DNA of 8,085 bases from JAISXK01 sp031549625 (GCA_031549625.1 JAVBPK010000009.1:1-8085), one strand, 5' to 3'; counted from the first letter of the stretch, positions 1 to 6,913 are shown. Numbers and translations are program-made. Notes: generated from the sequence alone by a model not told the origin.

Positions 1-1148
1 ACGGCGTCGAGGTCGACGACGCTGACGCCGACCGCTGGCGGGTCGCACCCGGTCCGGTCAAGGCGGTCGACCACTTGATCGAACCCGCCCTCTCCAACGT
101 TCTTAATGATTGCCTGCACGTTCCCATCGCCGATTGTAATGATGCCATAGGCATCTTCACCAAACACCAGCGTTTGATGCACCGCAATACCTGCATCGCA
201 GCCATCACGCGAAAGCACGCGTGTGCCCACCGCCGGCGCCGATCCAAGCGCCGCCGCCAAAATAATGGCTCTTGCCGCAACATCCACTGAGGCAACCGCC
301 GCCGTTTCCAACCCCACAAGAACCTGCGCGCCGCTGCTCGCAAGGTACGCTTCCGCCGATTCCGAAATCTCTTCTGCCAGCGTGAGAGTCTTTGTGCCCG
401 CATTGTATGCGCTCACTGTGGCTTCGAGCGTGTTTGTCACCACGGGCGCTTCCGTGCTTTCTAAAAACACCACGCCGAACAGGCGACCCAGCTCGCCACT
501 GTACAGGCCTTCCTGGTCAACATAGGTGTTTGCGGCCTGCCACAGCGGATCGCTTTGCAGATCGTACACCGCGTCCGGCGACACGATGGCGAGATAGTGT
601 TTCCTGCCTGCGCGCTGGAACATGCGCGCCTTGCGCTTTTTCAAATCACGCGCGGCTTTGCGGATATCCTCACTTGTCAGCTTATCACCCGCCGTCAGCG
701 TTGCGCGGCTTGTGGCGCTGCCCGCCCAGTTTACGTTGTTGCCTGTGGCCAGCTCGTCGCGCGTTACCCATTCCACAACCGTGCCCAGCATTTCACCCAG
801 GCGGCCTGTGCCGGACTGCAAAATCTCATCGAAGGATGTAAGGTCCAGCATGTCGGAATACGTAAAATACGCGCCATACTGCTTGACTTCCGCTTCCACG
901 ATGTCCTGTTCCAGCGAGAGGCCGTCCGGCGTTTCCCCCTCTGTCAGCGGCCTTACGGCTAAAGAGGGATCCCACAGGCTCCATCGCCGCATTTCCACCT
1001 TTTTGCCCGCCTGCTTTGGCAGCGGCCGCTTTTGGCCGTGCTCCGCATACACAAGCTGTGTCTTTGCGGCTTCCAACATGTCCTTATCGTAAAATGTTTT
1101 GTTGTACCCTCTTGGCTGATTGGTTGTTTGGGTATTGATATTCGGCAT
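1..1148 (-). CDS. N4-gp56 family phage major capsid protein, 3' end lost at a chimeric junction
   Basis: This gene probably encodes the main shell protein of a tailed-phage head. Translation from the ATG at 1148 begins MPNINTQTTN and stays open to the window edge (382 codons, no stop). The start has a strong ribosome site, AAGGAGGG at 1155-1162, six bases upstream. Features typical of the N4-gp56 family are an early 'YNKTFYDKDMLEAAK' segment (residues 15-29), 'YGAYFTYSDMLDLTSFD' (91-107), a central 'HYLAIVSPDAVYDLQSDPLW' (184-203), 'GRLFGVVFLEST' (221-232), and a late 'TLVFGEDAYGI' (326-336). Between the last two is an unusually long insertion (about 235-322) that seems internally duplicated. 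The family normally continues after the DAYG strand with a glycine-rich loop and a conserved tryptophan-containing segment. Here the sequence turns into unrelated GC-rich DNA after about residue 352-356, so the last 25-30 residues shown are probably not capsid. The gene follows the scaffold-like gene by 22 bases. Confidence 0.8.
   Translation of the reverse strand, partial: MPNINTQTTNQPRGYNKTFYDKDMLEAAKTQLVYAEHGQKRPLPKQAGKKVEMRRWSLWDPSLAVRPLTEGETPDGLSLEQDIVEAEVKQYGAYFTYSDMLDLTSFDEILQSGTGRLGEMLGTVVEWVTRDELATGNNVNWAGSATSRATLTAGDKLTSEDIRKAARDLKKRKARMFQRAGRKHYLAIVSPDAVYDLQSDPLWQAANTYVDQEGLYSGELGRLFGVVFLESTEAPVVTNTLEATVSAYNAGTKTLTLAEEISESAEAYLASSGAQVLVGLETAAVASVDVAARAIILAAALGSAPAVGTRVLSRDGCDAGIAVHQTLVFGEDAYGIITIGDGNVQAIIKNVGEGGFDQVVDRLDRTGCDPPAVGVSVVDLDA
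3..98 (+). pseudogene. aroA: AroA (EPSP synthase)-like fragment, actinobacterial type, at a chimeric contig end
   Basis: Reading the + strand from base 3 gives an open 32-residue stretch that starts GVEVDD, contains DRWRVAPGPV and ends LIEPALSN. This matches the order of motifs in the middle of actinobacterial 3-phosphoshikimate 1-carboxyvinyltransferase, where a 'GVEVDD...W.V.PG' segment is followed by 'IEPDLSNAAPF'. 28 of the 32 codons end in G or C, and the segment is visibly richer in CG dinucleotides than the DNA after it. After the SN residues the match stops: AAPF is expected, but the frame reads VLND and becomes antisense of the phage capsid gene. No start or stop belongs to it. I read it as foreign sequence joined to the contig end, not a gene of this organism. 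Family recognition is from memory of the motif, so confidence is moderate. Confidence 0.6.
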
Positions 1149-2029
1149 TTTATGCCCTCCTTATGTGTCTTTAGATTTTTACCTTTTTCCCTTGCAGATA
1201 CGCCTTTTGAAACCGTTCCTTCACCTGCTTGAACTCTTCCGCACTCATTCTGGAATAATCCGTCTCGCCGCTGTTTCGCGCGTTAAACCCCGGCTTAATC
1301 GCCTTGGGAAGCGTGCGGTTCCTGGCCGCCTGCTGCATGGCATTTTGGAAGCGCGCGTCCTTTTCCCTGGACACGTTTGCCATTCTGAGCGCGGCGCGTA
1401 CTCCGTGGCGTACCGCGTCGCTCATGAATGTGGGGTAGGCGCGCATGATATCGGCCACCTGCATGTCGTTTGGCAATTCGCCATTCAGCTTGCATTCTAC
1501 CAATTCTTTCGCTATGCGGGTCACCGCCGGTTTTTCGCGCAGCTCACGCTGCACGGCGGGCGGCGCAGGCAGCTTATCCACCAGCTGCTCCGCCGGCGGC
1601 AGCAGGTTTCGGCCACGCAGCATGCTTTCCTCCGCTGCATCCGGCGGCATACCCACTCCTGCCGCTCCGCCTTCCGCCATCTGTTTGCCCATCAGATAAT
1701 ACGGGTCGTTCTCATAGCGGTTTTTCATATCGCGCACAGCAAAATCGATCTTGCGGCGCACCGCCGCGTCAAACTCCGCGCTGTTGTATGTTTTGCCCGC
1801 CGTTTCGCCATCCTGCTTCTGGCGTTCTTCTTCCCGCACCTCTTCCACGATATCCGCCCCATACACCACGCTGCCACCAGCGCCTCCCTGCGCGTCGGCC
1901 GCGGAGAGGTTGCCGCCCTCCGGCCCGCTGATGGCGTATTCTTCGACCATGTTTCTTTCTTCCATGTGTTCCTTTCCAGGACGCAAGGCCCTGTGCCCGT
2001 TTCGGCCGGCAGCGCCGTACTGATAAAAC
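85..2029 (-). mobile_element. prophage fragment (scaffold-capsid morphogenesis genes)
   Basis: Two adjacent minus-strand genes of phage type, scaffold-like then N4-gp56 major capsid, lie between the chimeric contig end and the hairpins downstream of hflX. In complete phages of this kind, terminase and portal genes precede the scaffold gene. Here the 5' side is immediately host DNA, so the cluster is truncated on that side. No attachment-site repeat, integrase or tRNA gene can be seen. The element could be a decayed prophage, a laterally acquired capsid pair, or phage DNA joined to host DNA during assembly. Confidence 0.6.
1171..1965 (-). CDS. phage capsid scaffold-like protein
   Basis: A 264-residue hydrophilic protein directly upstream of the major capsid gene, the usual place of a head-assembly scaffold. 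I chose the ATG at 1965 because AAAGGA at 1970-1975 sits just upstream; the frame is open further back to 2085, but that extension runs through a strong hairpin and looks non-coding. There is no signal peptide or membrane segment. Residues 40-51 are a run rich in Glu, Arg and Gln, residues 66-86 are a charged helix-like stretch, and the middle (100-145) is rich in Ala, Gly and Pro. The C-terminus ('MSAEEFKQVKERFQ' at 240-253, then basic KKVKI) resembles the short helix-plus-basic tail by which many scaffolds contact capsid. The sequence gives no direct proof of function. A head-minor or decoration protein is possible, and the assignment rests mainly on gene order and composition. Confidence 0.6.
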   Translation of the reverse strand: MEERNMVEEYAISGPEGGNLSAADAQGGAGGSVVYGADIVEEVREEERQKQDGETAGKTYNSAEFDAAVRRKIDFAVRDMKNRYENDPYYLMGKQMAEGGAAGVGMPPDAAEESMLRGRNLLPPAEQLVDKLPAPPAVQRELREKPAVTRIAKELVECKLNGELPNDMQVADIMRAYPTFMSDAVRHGVRAALRMANVSREKDARFQNAMQQAARNRTLPKAIKPGFNARNSGETDYSRMSAEEFKQVKERFQKAYLQGKKVKI

Positions 2030-2078
2030 GGAAAGCAGCAGCCCGCAGGCCATGAGGCCCGGCAAGCCGCCGCTTTCC
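2030..2078 (-). terminator. long hairpin upstream of the scaffold gene, terminator-like
   Basis: The arms 2030-2043 and 2065-2078 can form 14 consecutive base pairs when G-U pairs are allowed on the minus-strand RNA. The apical part adds a GGCC/GGCC stem (2048-2051 with 2056-2059) around a four-base loop. On the minus strand the hairpin is followed by GTTTTAT (2029-2023), a weak U-tract. It lies 65 bases upstream of the chosen scaffold start and just after the hflX terminator. It could be a second terminator that insulates the phage genes, or a phage RNA-processing or leader structure. Confidence 0.55.
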
Positions 2079-2087
2079 TATGCAAAC

Positions 2088-2117
2088 AAAAAAGACGGAA
2101 GCCTTTCCGTCCTTTTT
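2088..2117. terminator. bidirectional rho-independent terminator downstream of hflX
   Basis: Arms GACGGAA (2094-2100) and TTCCGTC (2105-2111) pair around the four-base loop GCCT. On the minus strand the stem is followed by six U residues (2093-2088), which suits termination of the vanW-hflX transcript about 60 bases after the hflX stop. On the + strand it is followed, after one C, by five U residues (2113-2117), so it could also stop transcription entering from the opposite side. Confidence 0.75.
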
Positions 2118-2177
2118 ATGTACGATACTACTGTATACGGCTGTGTGTATTGATGATTCCCGAAATGGGCCGGCCTT

Positions 2178-3944
2178 TTACCCAAGCACCGCCTTGATGC
2201 GCCACAGCGCGCTTTGCTCGATCATGACCACCACGCGCGCGCCCTCTTCGCCATGCTCTTCTTCCAGCACGCGGCCCGCCTCGCGTATCAGCGACATCAC
2301 CTCGTATTTGGCGTAAGGCACAACCAGCTCCATACGCATTTGTTTTTCATTCAGCTTTTTTTCCAACAATGCGCGCAAAGCGTCCAACCCCGTCCCGTTC
2401 TTTGCACTGATCCACACGTGTTCGCCGCGTTTACCCGGCCTCGCGCCTTCGCTGTCGATCTTGTTGTATACGTTTACGCGTGGCGTATCCGCCGCTTTTA
2501 ATTCCAAAAGCACGTCTTCCACCACACTCATCTGCGCGTCATAATTTTCGTTCGCGCTGTCGATCACATGCAATATGATGTCAGCGTGCGCGATTTCTTC
2601 TAACGTTGCCCGAAATGCGCTTACCAGCTCATGCGGCAATTTGTGGATAAAGCCCACCGTATCAGCCAGCAGCGCTTCCGTACCCAGGGGTAGCACGACC
2701 TGTCGCACAACCGGGTCTAACGTGGCAAACAGCATATCTTCAGCTAATACGCCACTGCCTGCCAACGCGTTTAACAGCGTAGATTTTCCGGCGTTTGTAT
2801 AACCCACCAGCGCGGCGAGGGGCACGGCGTTTTTTTCGCGCCTGCCGCGCCGCACCGCGCGCTGCCTGCGCACTTCTTCGATATCCTGTTCCAGCTCGTG
2901 GACGCGGTCGCGGATACGCCGCCGATCAGTTTCCAGCTTCTTTTCGCCGGGGCCGCGCGTGCCTATGCCCGCGCCCTGGCGGCTGAGCGCCTGTCCCATA
3001 CCCATCAGCCGCGGCAGCCGGTATTTCAGCTGTGCCAGTTCCACTTGCAGCCGCCCTTCACGCGTTTGCGCCCGCGCGGCAAATATGTCCAGTATCAGCG
3101 CCGTCCTGTCTATCACCGGCTTGCCCAACGCCTCTTCAAGATTGCGCGTTTGGATGGCGGAAAGCTCATCGTCCGCAACGAAAATGTCTGCTTCCAGCGC
3201 GCTGCCCAACAGCCGCAATTCGTCCACCTTGCCGGAACCGATATACGTGGCATTGTCCATGCCCTGCCTTTTTTGCACGCTGCTGCCCACCACAACGGCC
3301 CCCGCCGTTTTCGCAAGCTCCGCCAGTTCCCCCATGTTGTCGTAGCCATTATTCTTTTCTATGCCTATGAGTATGGCGCGCTCCGGTCGCTCCGCAACCT
3401 GATGCGCTGATACCTTCAGCCGTTCATCCGCGGCAAATATCTCGCGCATCAACGCGCTCTGTGGCAGCCTTTTTATCGAAAGCGGGCCATAGACCAACGC
3501 GCCGAACCCTTCCGCCTCATCCCACTCGCCCAAAAACGCTACATACAGCGCCGTGGGCCTACCCTCTTGCACGCCTATCGACGCCATGCCGTCCAGCTTC
3601 ATGTGCTTGAGCGTGCCGATGTCCACATCGCTCAGCCGCGCGTTGCCGTTTGGATGCGTATGGACGCACCGCACGCCACACAAGCGTTCTTCGTTTCGTA
3701 CCACGCGCATTTCCGGCATGCTTACCGTCGCGTTGTCGCCGATGCTTACATCCGCTACCGCGCCGTTCCTTCGAATGTATACAGAAATTTCGCGATTGAT
3801 TAAAGAAGAATAAACCGCCAGCATTTCTAAAAGCTCGCGGCTTATAAACGTATCTGCCCCCATATTGAGTTCGTATAGGCCCGCTATTTGTTCCAAAACC
3901 GTATCGCGTATGCCCGTGATATTTCCGTTTACTTTGTTTTGCAT
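2178..3944 (-). CDS. hflX: ribosome-associated GTPase HflX with N-terminal JAMM-like extension
   Basis: HflX binds the large ribosomal subunit and, in studied bacteria, splits stalled or hibernating ribosomes using GTP. The 588-residue protein has the HflX N-domain ('YIGSGKVDEL' 234-243, 'ATLILD'-type segment near 281-286), the glycine-rich linker 'GPGEKKLETD' (331-340) followed by a charged coiled-coil-like helix (341-372), and a G domain. The G domain carries Walker A GYTNAGKST (381-389), DTVG (428-431), NKID (494-497) and SAK (513-515). It is about 160-190 residues longer than E. coli HflX because of an N-terminal extension carrying HTHP and a full HxHx7SxxD pattern (H95, H97, S105, D108), with E52 as a possible partner. 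Long HflX proteins of this type are common in Clostridia. The start has only a weak ribosome site. The gene follows vanW by 63 bases and ends before a clear terminator. Confidence 0.95.
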   Translation of the reverse strand: MQNKVNGNITGIRDTVLEQIAGLYELNMGADTFISRELLEMLAVYSSLINREISVYIRRNGAVADVSIGDNATVSMPEMRVVRNEERLCGVRCVHTHPNGNARLSDVDIGTLKHMKLDGMASIGVQEGRPTALYVAFLGEWDEAEGFGALVYGPLSIKRLPQSALMREIFAADERLKVSAHQVAERPERAILIGIEKNNGYDNMGELAELAKTAGAVVVGSSVQKRQGMDNATYIGSGKVDELRLLGSALEADIFVADDELSAIQTRNLEEALGKPVIDRTALILDIFAARAQTREGRLQVELAQLKYRLPRLMGMGQALSRQGAGIGTRGPGEKKLETDRRRIRDRVHELEQDIEEVRRQRAVRRGRREKNAVPLAALVGYTNAGKSTLLNALAGSGVLAEDMLFATLDPVVRQVVLPLGTEALLADTVGFIHKLPHELVSAFRATLEEIAHADIILHVIDSANENYDAQMSVVEDVLLELKAADTPRVNVYNKIDSEGARPGKRGEHVWISAKNGTGLDALRALLEKKLNEKQMRMELVVPYAKYEVMSLIREAGRVLEEEHGEEGARVVVMIEQSALWRIKAVLG

Positions 3945-3964
3945 ATTGCCTGTGTTCTCGTTAG

Positions 3965-3990
3965 CCGGAAGCGCGGCTGCCGCCTTCCGG
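3965..3990 (-). promoter_or_regulatory. hairpin between vanW-domain gene and hflX
   Basis: CCGGAAG (3965-3971) and CTTCCGG (3984-3990) form a perfect seven-pair stem, extended by imperfect GC pairing inside the loop region. It lies in the 63-base gap, about 20 bases before the hflX start. On the minus strand no U-tract follows, so it is not a normal terminator for vanW. It could be an RNA-processing or stability element, or could influence access to the weak hflX ribosome site. Confidence 0.45.
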
Positions 3991-4007
3991 AGTGCTTTCT
4001 GCTTGTT

Positions 4008-5522
4008 TTATGGCTGTGTCGCCGGAATCACCGGCGTGGAATAGTACCCGGGGCCCACTATAATGGTGCCCGCATAGGCTGCATATGTGGACTTTGCCAG
4101 CGGCTCAACCTTTACTTCCTTGTCGCCCTTGAAGTAATGTTTGTAGGACTGGTAAACGGATCCATTTTTGCGCGCCGTTTGTTCTTCATAGTAGTCCCAC
4201 GCCTTTGTATTGTCTACGATTACTTCCATTTGGCCCGCTGGTTCGAGTGTTTCGATTTTTTCTGATGTAAGCGTAATTTTGTCGTATTCGTCCGGCAAAG
4301 CCTCGCCATAGATTTCCACATGAACCGTCTTATCCGTTTGGCCTTCCGGTACCTTGCCGTCGTTTTTATCGAATGTATAGGCAAATATATAAATATCGGA
4401 GGCGGTATTGTTTTTGAACTGGAAGTCGATGGTGCCCGTGTTTATCGTGGCGTCCAGCCCGCGCGGTACATAGCTCACGGAGCTCGAATGGTTGCGCCTC
4501 GTTACTATTTCGAGATCGGCCTTCACCACGGCATTATACAGCGTGGAGCTTACCTGACAAACGCCGCCGCCGGCTTGGTCTTCCGTGCTGCCGCGCACGA
4601 TAGCCGGCGCCGGCTTCCAACCCAGCGCATATGTGCGGTCGCCCAATGTATTGTTTGTGGAGAACACTTCCCCGGGCTTTAAGCAGAAGCCGTTGACCAT
4701 GCCCGCCGCTTTTTTTACATTGTACACACGATCTTCGCGGTTATACGGCGATTTTGCGAAGGAGGTTTCCGCGGCCCCGCGGCGTATCAGGGATGATTTT
4801 AATTTGTCTATCGTAATTTCGGATTCTTCGTACAGGATGGGTAATTCCACCACGCCAAACTGCCCCGCTTGCGCGCGCTCTTTCAGCGACGCCAGCAACG
4901 CTCCGCCGTCCAATTCTTCTCCGGGGGCACCTTCGGCATACGCGAAAAAGCCTTCCACCGTCATATCCATGGTTACGCTTGCGTCAACCGGCGCCTTGCG
5001 CACCCTTTCCGCCAGCTCGGCCACTTTCGCTTCCGCTCCCGAGGTATCTACCTCGTAGGAGATGTCGAAACGTTTTGGATTTGCCAGCAATTCTTCGCGT
5101 GCCTGATCGCGCTCACGCTTATTGCCCACGTTGCCGAGCGCAATCGCCTCTTGCAATATCTTTTCCGTATCAAATTGGAGTTTGATTTCAACGGCGGTCA
5201 ATGTCAAAGATGTGTCGCCCGCGCTCAGCTGGAACTGAACTTTGTCCGTGATCTTTTTTTCTTCCGCGCTTAGCATTTGCTTCGCTTCGTCCAGCGTTTT
5301 ACCCGCAAGCGCGATATTTGCCACATATACGCCCTCGGCAAATGTAGCTGTTTCGTTTACCTCCGGTTCCGCGCTTGGGCCGAGCATATCGACCGGGCCA
5401 TTTGCCCCCGGCTTAACCAGCAGCAGATATGCGGCAAGGCCAACGCACCCGACCAGCAATATGATGAATACGGCTCGCAGAGCTTGCACCGCGTTGTTTT
5501 TTCTTCTCTTTTGTCTTGCCAT
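4008..5522 (-). CDS. VanW family membrane-anchored envelope protein
   Basis: A 504-residue protein with a basic N-terminus (MARQKRRKNN), one membrane segment at about residues 13-36 and a large extracytoplasmic part, so it is likely anchored outside the cell membrane. Residues about 60-245 resemble the peptidoglycan-binding-type repeats that often precede VanW domains, including 'GVYVANIALAGKTLDEA' at 64-80. The VanW domain spans about 252-385: 'TSFAKSPYNREDRVYNVKKA' begins it at 253, followed by 'LKPGEVFS' (281-288) and the hallmark 'GGGVCQVSSTLYNA' (318-331) with Cys322. The C-terminal 100 residues look like beta-rich G5-like sequence, which I cannot assign firmly. VanW was named from vancomycin resistance clusters but its biochemical role is unproven, and nothing here suggests such a cluster. 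A promoter lies 40-75 bases upstream; the ribosome site is only purine-rich (AAGAGAG). hflX follows in the same direction. Confidence 0.88.
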   Translation of the reverse strand: MARQKRRKNNAVQALRAVFIILLVGCVGLAAYLLLVKPGANGPVDMLGPSAEPEVNETATFAEGVYVANIALAGKTLDEAKQMLSAEEKKITDKVQFQLSAGDTSLTLTAVEIKLQFDTEKILQEAIALGNVGNKRERDQAREELLANPKRFDISYEVDTSGAEAKVAELAERVRKAPVDASVTMDMTVEGFFAYAEGAPGEELDGGALLASLKERAQAGQFGVVELPILYEESEITIDKLKSSLIRRGAAETSFAKSPYNREDRVYNVKKAAGMVNGFCLKPGEVFSTNNTLGDRTYALGWKPAPAIVRGSTEDQAGGGVCQVSSTLYNAVVKADLEIVTRRNHSSSVSYVPRGLDATINTGTIDFQFKNNTASDIYIFAYTFDKNDGKVPEGQTDKTVHVEIYGEALPDEYDKITLTSEKIETLEPAGQMEVIVDNTKAWDYYEEQTARKNGSVYQSYKHYFKGDKEVKVEPLAKSTYAAYAGTIIVGPGYYSTPVIPATQP

Positions 5523-5568
5523 TGTTTTCTCTCTTGTCTCCAGCTTACGCCTATTCTTTGCTCATTGT

Positions 5569-5597
5569 ATTATATCTGCAAAAATCTGCGCGCACAA
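5569..5597 (-). promoter_or_regulatory. sigma-A type promoter of the vanW-hflX unit
   Basis: Read on the minus strand, TTGTGC (5597-5592) and a perfect TATAAT (5574-5569) are separated by exactly 17 bases. Transcription would start near 5562, giving a leader of about 40 bases before the vanW start at 5522. The -35 element matches consensus at only three positions, but the -10 is perfect. Confidence 0.7.
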
Positions 5598-5811
5598 GTA
5601 TAATTCATCCAGCTTCTACTATATATTGTGTTTTTTTGGAAATTTCGATCAACATCCGCAATTCTTTTTAAATTTATTCATATTCTTTGCCACTTTGCAT
5701 GAATTTCCCGCACTTTTTGCCGCCTCTCATTCTTCCGTTCTGTTCAAAATAACGCAATAGTTGGATTGGATTTTTTATGCTAAATAATTTTTATAAAACC
5801 TAAAAATAATT

Positions 5812-5841
5812 ATGGTTTTCTTTCTCCGGCTATGCTATGAT
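5812..5841 (+). promoter_or_regulatory. probable promoter of the carbamate kinase gene
   Basis: TATGAT at 5836-5841 is a one-mismatch -10 box preceded by TGC, giving an extended -10 (TGn). The -35 region (ATGGTT, 5812-5817) is poor, as is common with extended -10 promoters. A start near 5848 would leave about 40 bases before the ATG. Alternative -10-like sequences lie in the AT-rich stretch at 5783-5797, so the exact choice is uncertain. Confidence 0.45.
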
Positions 5842-5874
5842 GGGGATACCGGCAGAGTAGAATCCTATGATAAC

Positions 5875-5880
5875 AGGGGG
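5875..5880 (+). promoter_or_regulatory. ribosome binding site that sets the arcC start
   Basis: AGGGGG lies seven bases before the ATG at 5888. An in-frame ATG at 5867 lies upstream of this site, and its product would carry seven extra residues absent from normal carbamate kinases, so 5888 is the likely start. Confidence 0.7.
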
Positions 5881-5887
5881 CAATTTT

Positions 5888-6796
5888 ATGAGTAAGCGTA
5901 TCGTTATCGCTCTCGGCGGAAACGCGCTGGGCAAAAACCTTCCAGAACAAATGCAGGCCGTCAAAACCACGTCACGCGCCATTGCCGACCTTGTGGAACA
6001 AGGGCACCGCATCGTCATCTCCCACGGCAACGGCCCGCAAGTCGGCATGATTCAGCTTGCCATGGAAGAACAGCACATCCCGCTTTCCGTATGCGTTGCC
6101 ATGAGCCAGTCTTACATCGGCTACGACCTGCAAAACGCGCTGCGTGAGGAATTGCGCCGCCGCGGATGTTATACGCCCAGCTCCACCGTTATCACGCAAG
6201 TGATCGTAGACAAAGCGGACCCTGCCTTTTTGAAACCCACCAAACCCATCGGCCGCTTTCTGACAGAAGCGGAAGCAAACGAGCTAGCGCAAAACGGGCA
6301 GGCCGTTATGGAGGACGCCGGCCGTGGCTGGCGCCGCGTTGTCGCCTCCCCTCGCCCCCAGCAGATCGTTGAAATCGAAACCATACGCGCGCTGTACGAT
6401 GCCGGGCAAATCGTTATTGCCGCCGGCGGCGGCGGCATACCCGTCATTGAAGAATCGGACGGGCATCTGCGCGGCGTACCCGCCGTTATCGACAAAGACT
6501 TCGCCAGCTGCGTGCTCGCGCAGGAAATGGACGCGGATTTGCTCATTATACTCACCGCCGTCGAAAAAGTCGCCATCCATTTCAATACCCCGCAGCAGCG
6601 GGACCTTTCCCGCCTGCGCGTGGAAGAAGCAAACGCGCTTATCCAGGAAGGGCACTTTGCCCCCGGTTCTATGCTGCCCAAGGTACAGGCCGCCGTGGAC
6701 TTCGCCGCAAGCAAACCGGGCCGCCAGGCGCTTATCACTTTGCTGGAAAAAGCCAAAGACGGCATAGACGGAAAAACAGGCACATTAATCGGGTAA
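5888..6796 (+). CDS. arcC: carbamate kinase
   Basis: Carbamate kinase catalyses the reversible reaction carbamoyl phosphate + ADP to ATP + carbamate, which breaks down to ammonia and CO2. It is usually the ATP-forming last step of arginine, agmatine or allantoin/purine fermentation. The 302-residue protein has the family's normal length and motifs: 'ALGGNALG' (8-15), 'SHGNGPQVG' (45-53), 'KPTKPIGRF' (116-124), 'GWRRVVASPRP' (147-157), 'AAGGGGIPV' (178-186), 'VIDKDFA' (200-206), 'LTAVEKV' (222-228), and the 'FAPGSMLPKVQAA' segment (257-269). The start at 5888 is chosen for the AGGGGG site upstream. It stands alone: no arginine deiminase or ornithine/putrescine carbamoyltransferase gene is next to it, so the pathway it serves cannot be told from this window. 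A terminator follows at 6914. The protein is expected in the cytoplasm. Confidence 0.96.
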   Translation: MSKRIVIALGGNALGKNLPEQMQAVKTTSRAIADLVEQGHRIVISHGNGPQVGMIQLAMEEQHIPLSVCVAMSQSYIGYDLQNALREELRRRGCYTPSSTVITQVIVDKADPAFLKPTKPIGRFLTEAEANELAQNGQAVMEDAGRGWRRVVASPRPQQIVEIETIRALYDAGQIVIAAGGGGIPVIEESDGHLRGVPAVIDKDFASCVLAQEMDADLLIILTAVEKVAIHFNTPQQRDLSRLRVEEANALIQEGHFAPGSMLPKVQAAVDFAASKPGRQALITLLEKAKDGIDGKTGTLIG

Positions 6797-6913
6797 CACA
6801 TTTCTGATTTCCCGCATATGTATAAGTATCATGGCTGATGCGCATAAAGCCAGCCATCGACACCCGGTTTCGACGCGCCGGCGTGTGCCATGACCTCCTT
6901 GATTGAACGATAC

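Larger units (their letters stand above)
5523..5887. other. AT-rich divergent intergenic region
   Basis: These 365 bases separate the minus-strand vanW-hflX unit from the + strand carbamate kinase gene. They are much richer in A and T than the flanking genes. They hold the vanW promoter (5569-5597) and a probable arcC promoter (around 5812-5841). An ATTCAT/ATGAAT inverted pair (5676-5681 and 5699-5704) and an AAAACC/GGTTTT pair (5795-5800 and 5814-5819) are also present, but too weak to name as operators. I see no credible coding sequence here. Confidence 0.7.

Noticed and set aside
1120..2055. Long + strand reading frame (about 311 codons) opposite the scaffold gene
   Set aside because: It is the antisense of the scaffold gene, has an odd composition rich in His, Arg and Phe, and has no ribosome site or family features.
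4008..5522. VanW-domain gene as evidence of a glycopeptide resistance cluster
   Set aside because: No vanH, vanA/B-type ligase, vanX or two-component genes are present; VanW-domain proteins are common outside resistance clusters.
5676..5704. ATTCAT/ATGAAT inverted pair upstream of arcC as an ArgR operator
   Set aside because: The half-sites are 17 bases apart and match the ARG box only partly; in AT-rich DNA this is expected by chance.
6829..6891. Minus-strand 20-codon frame preceded by a perfect AAGGAGG
   Set aside because: The ribosome site ends only two bases before the ATG, too close for normal initiation, and the short peptide has no recognisable features.
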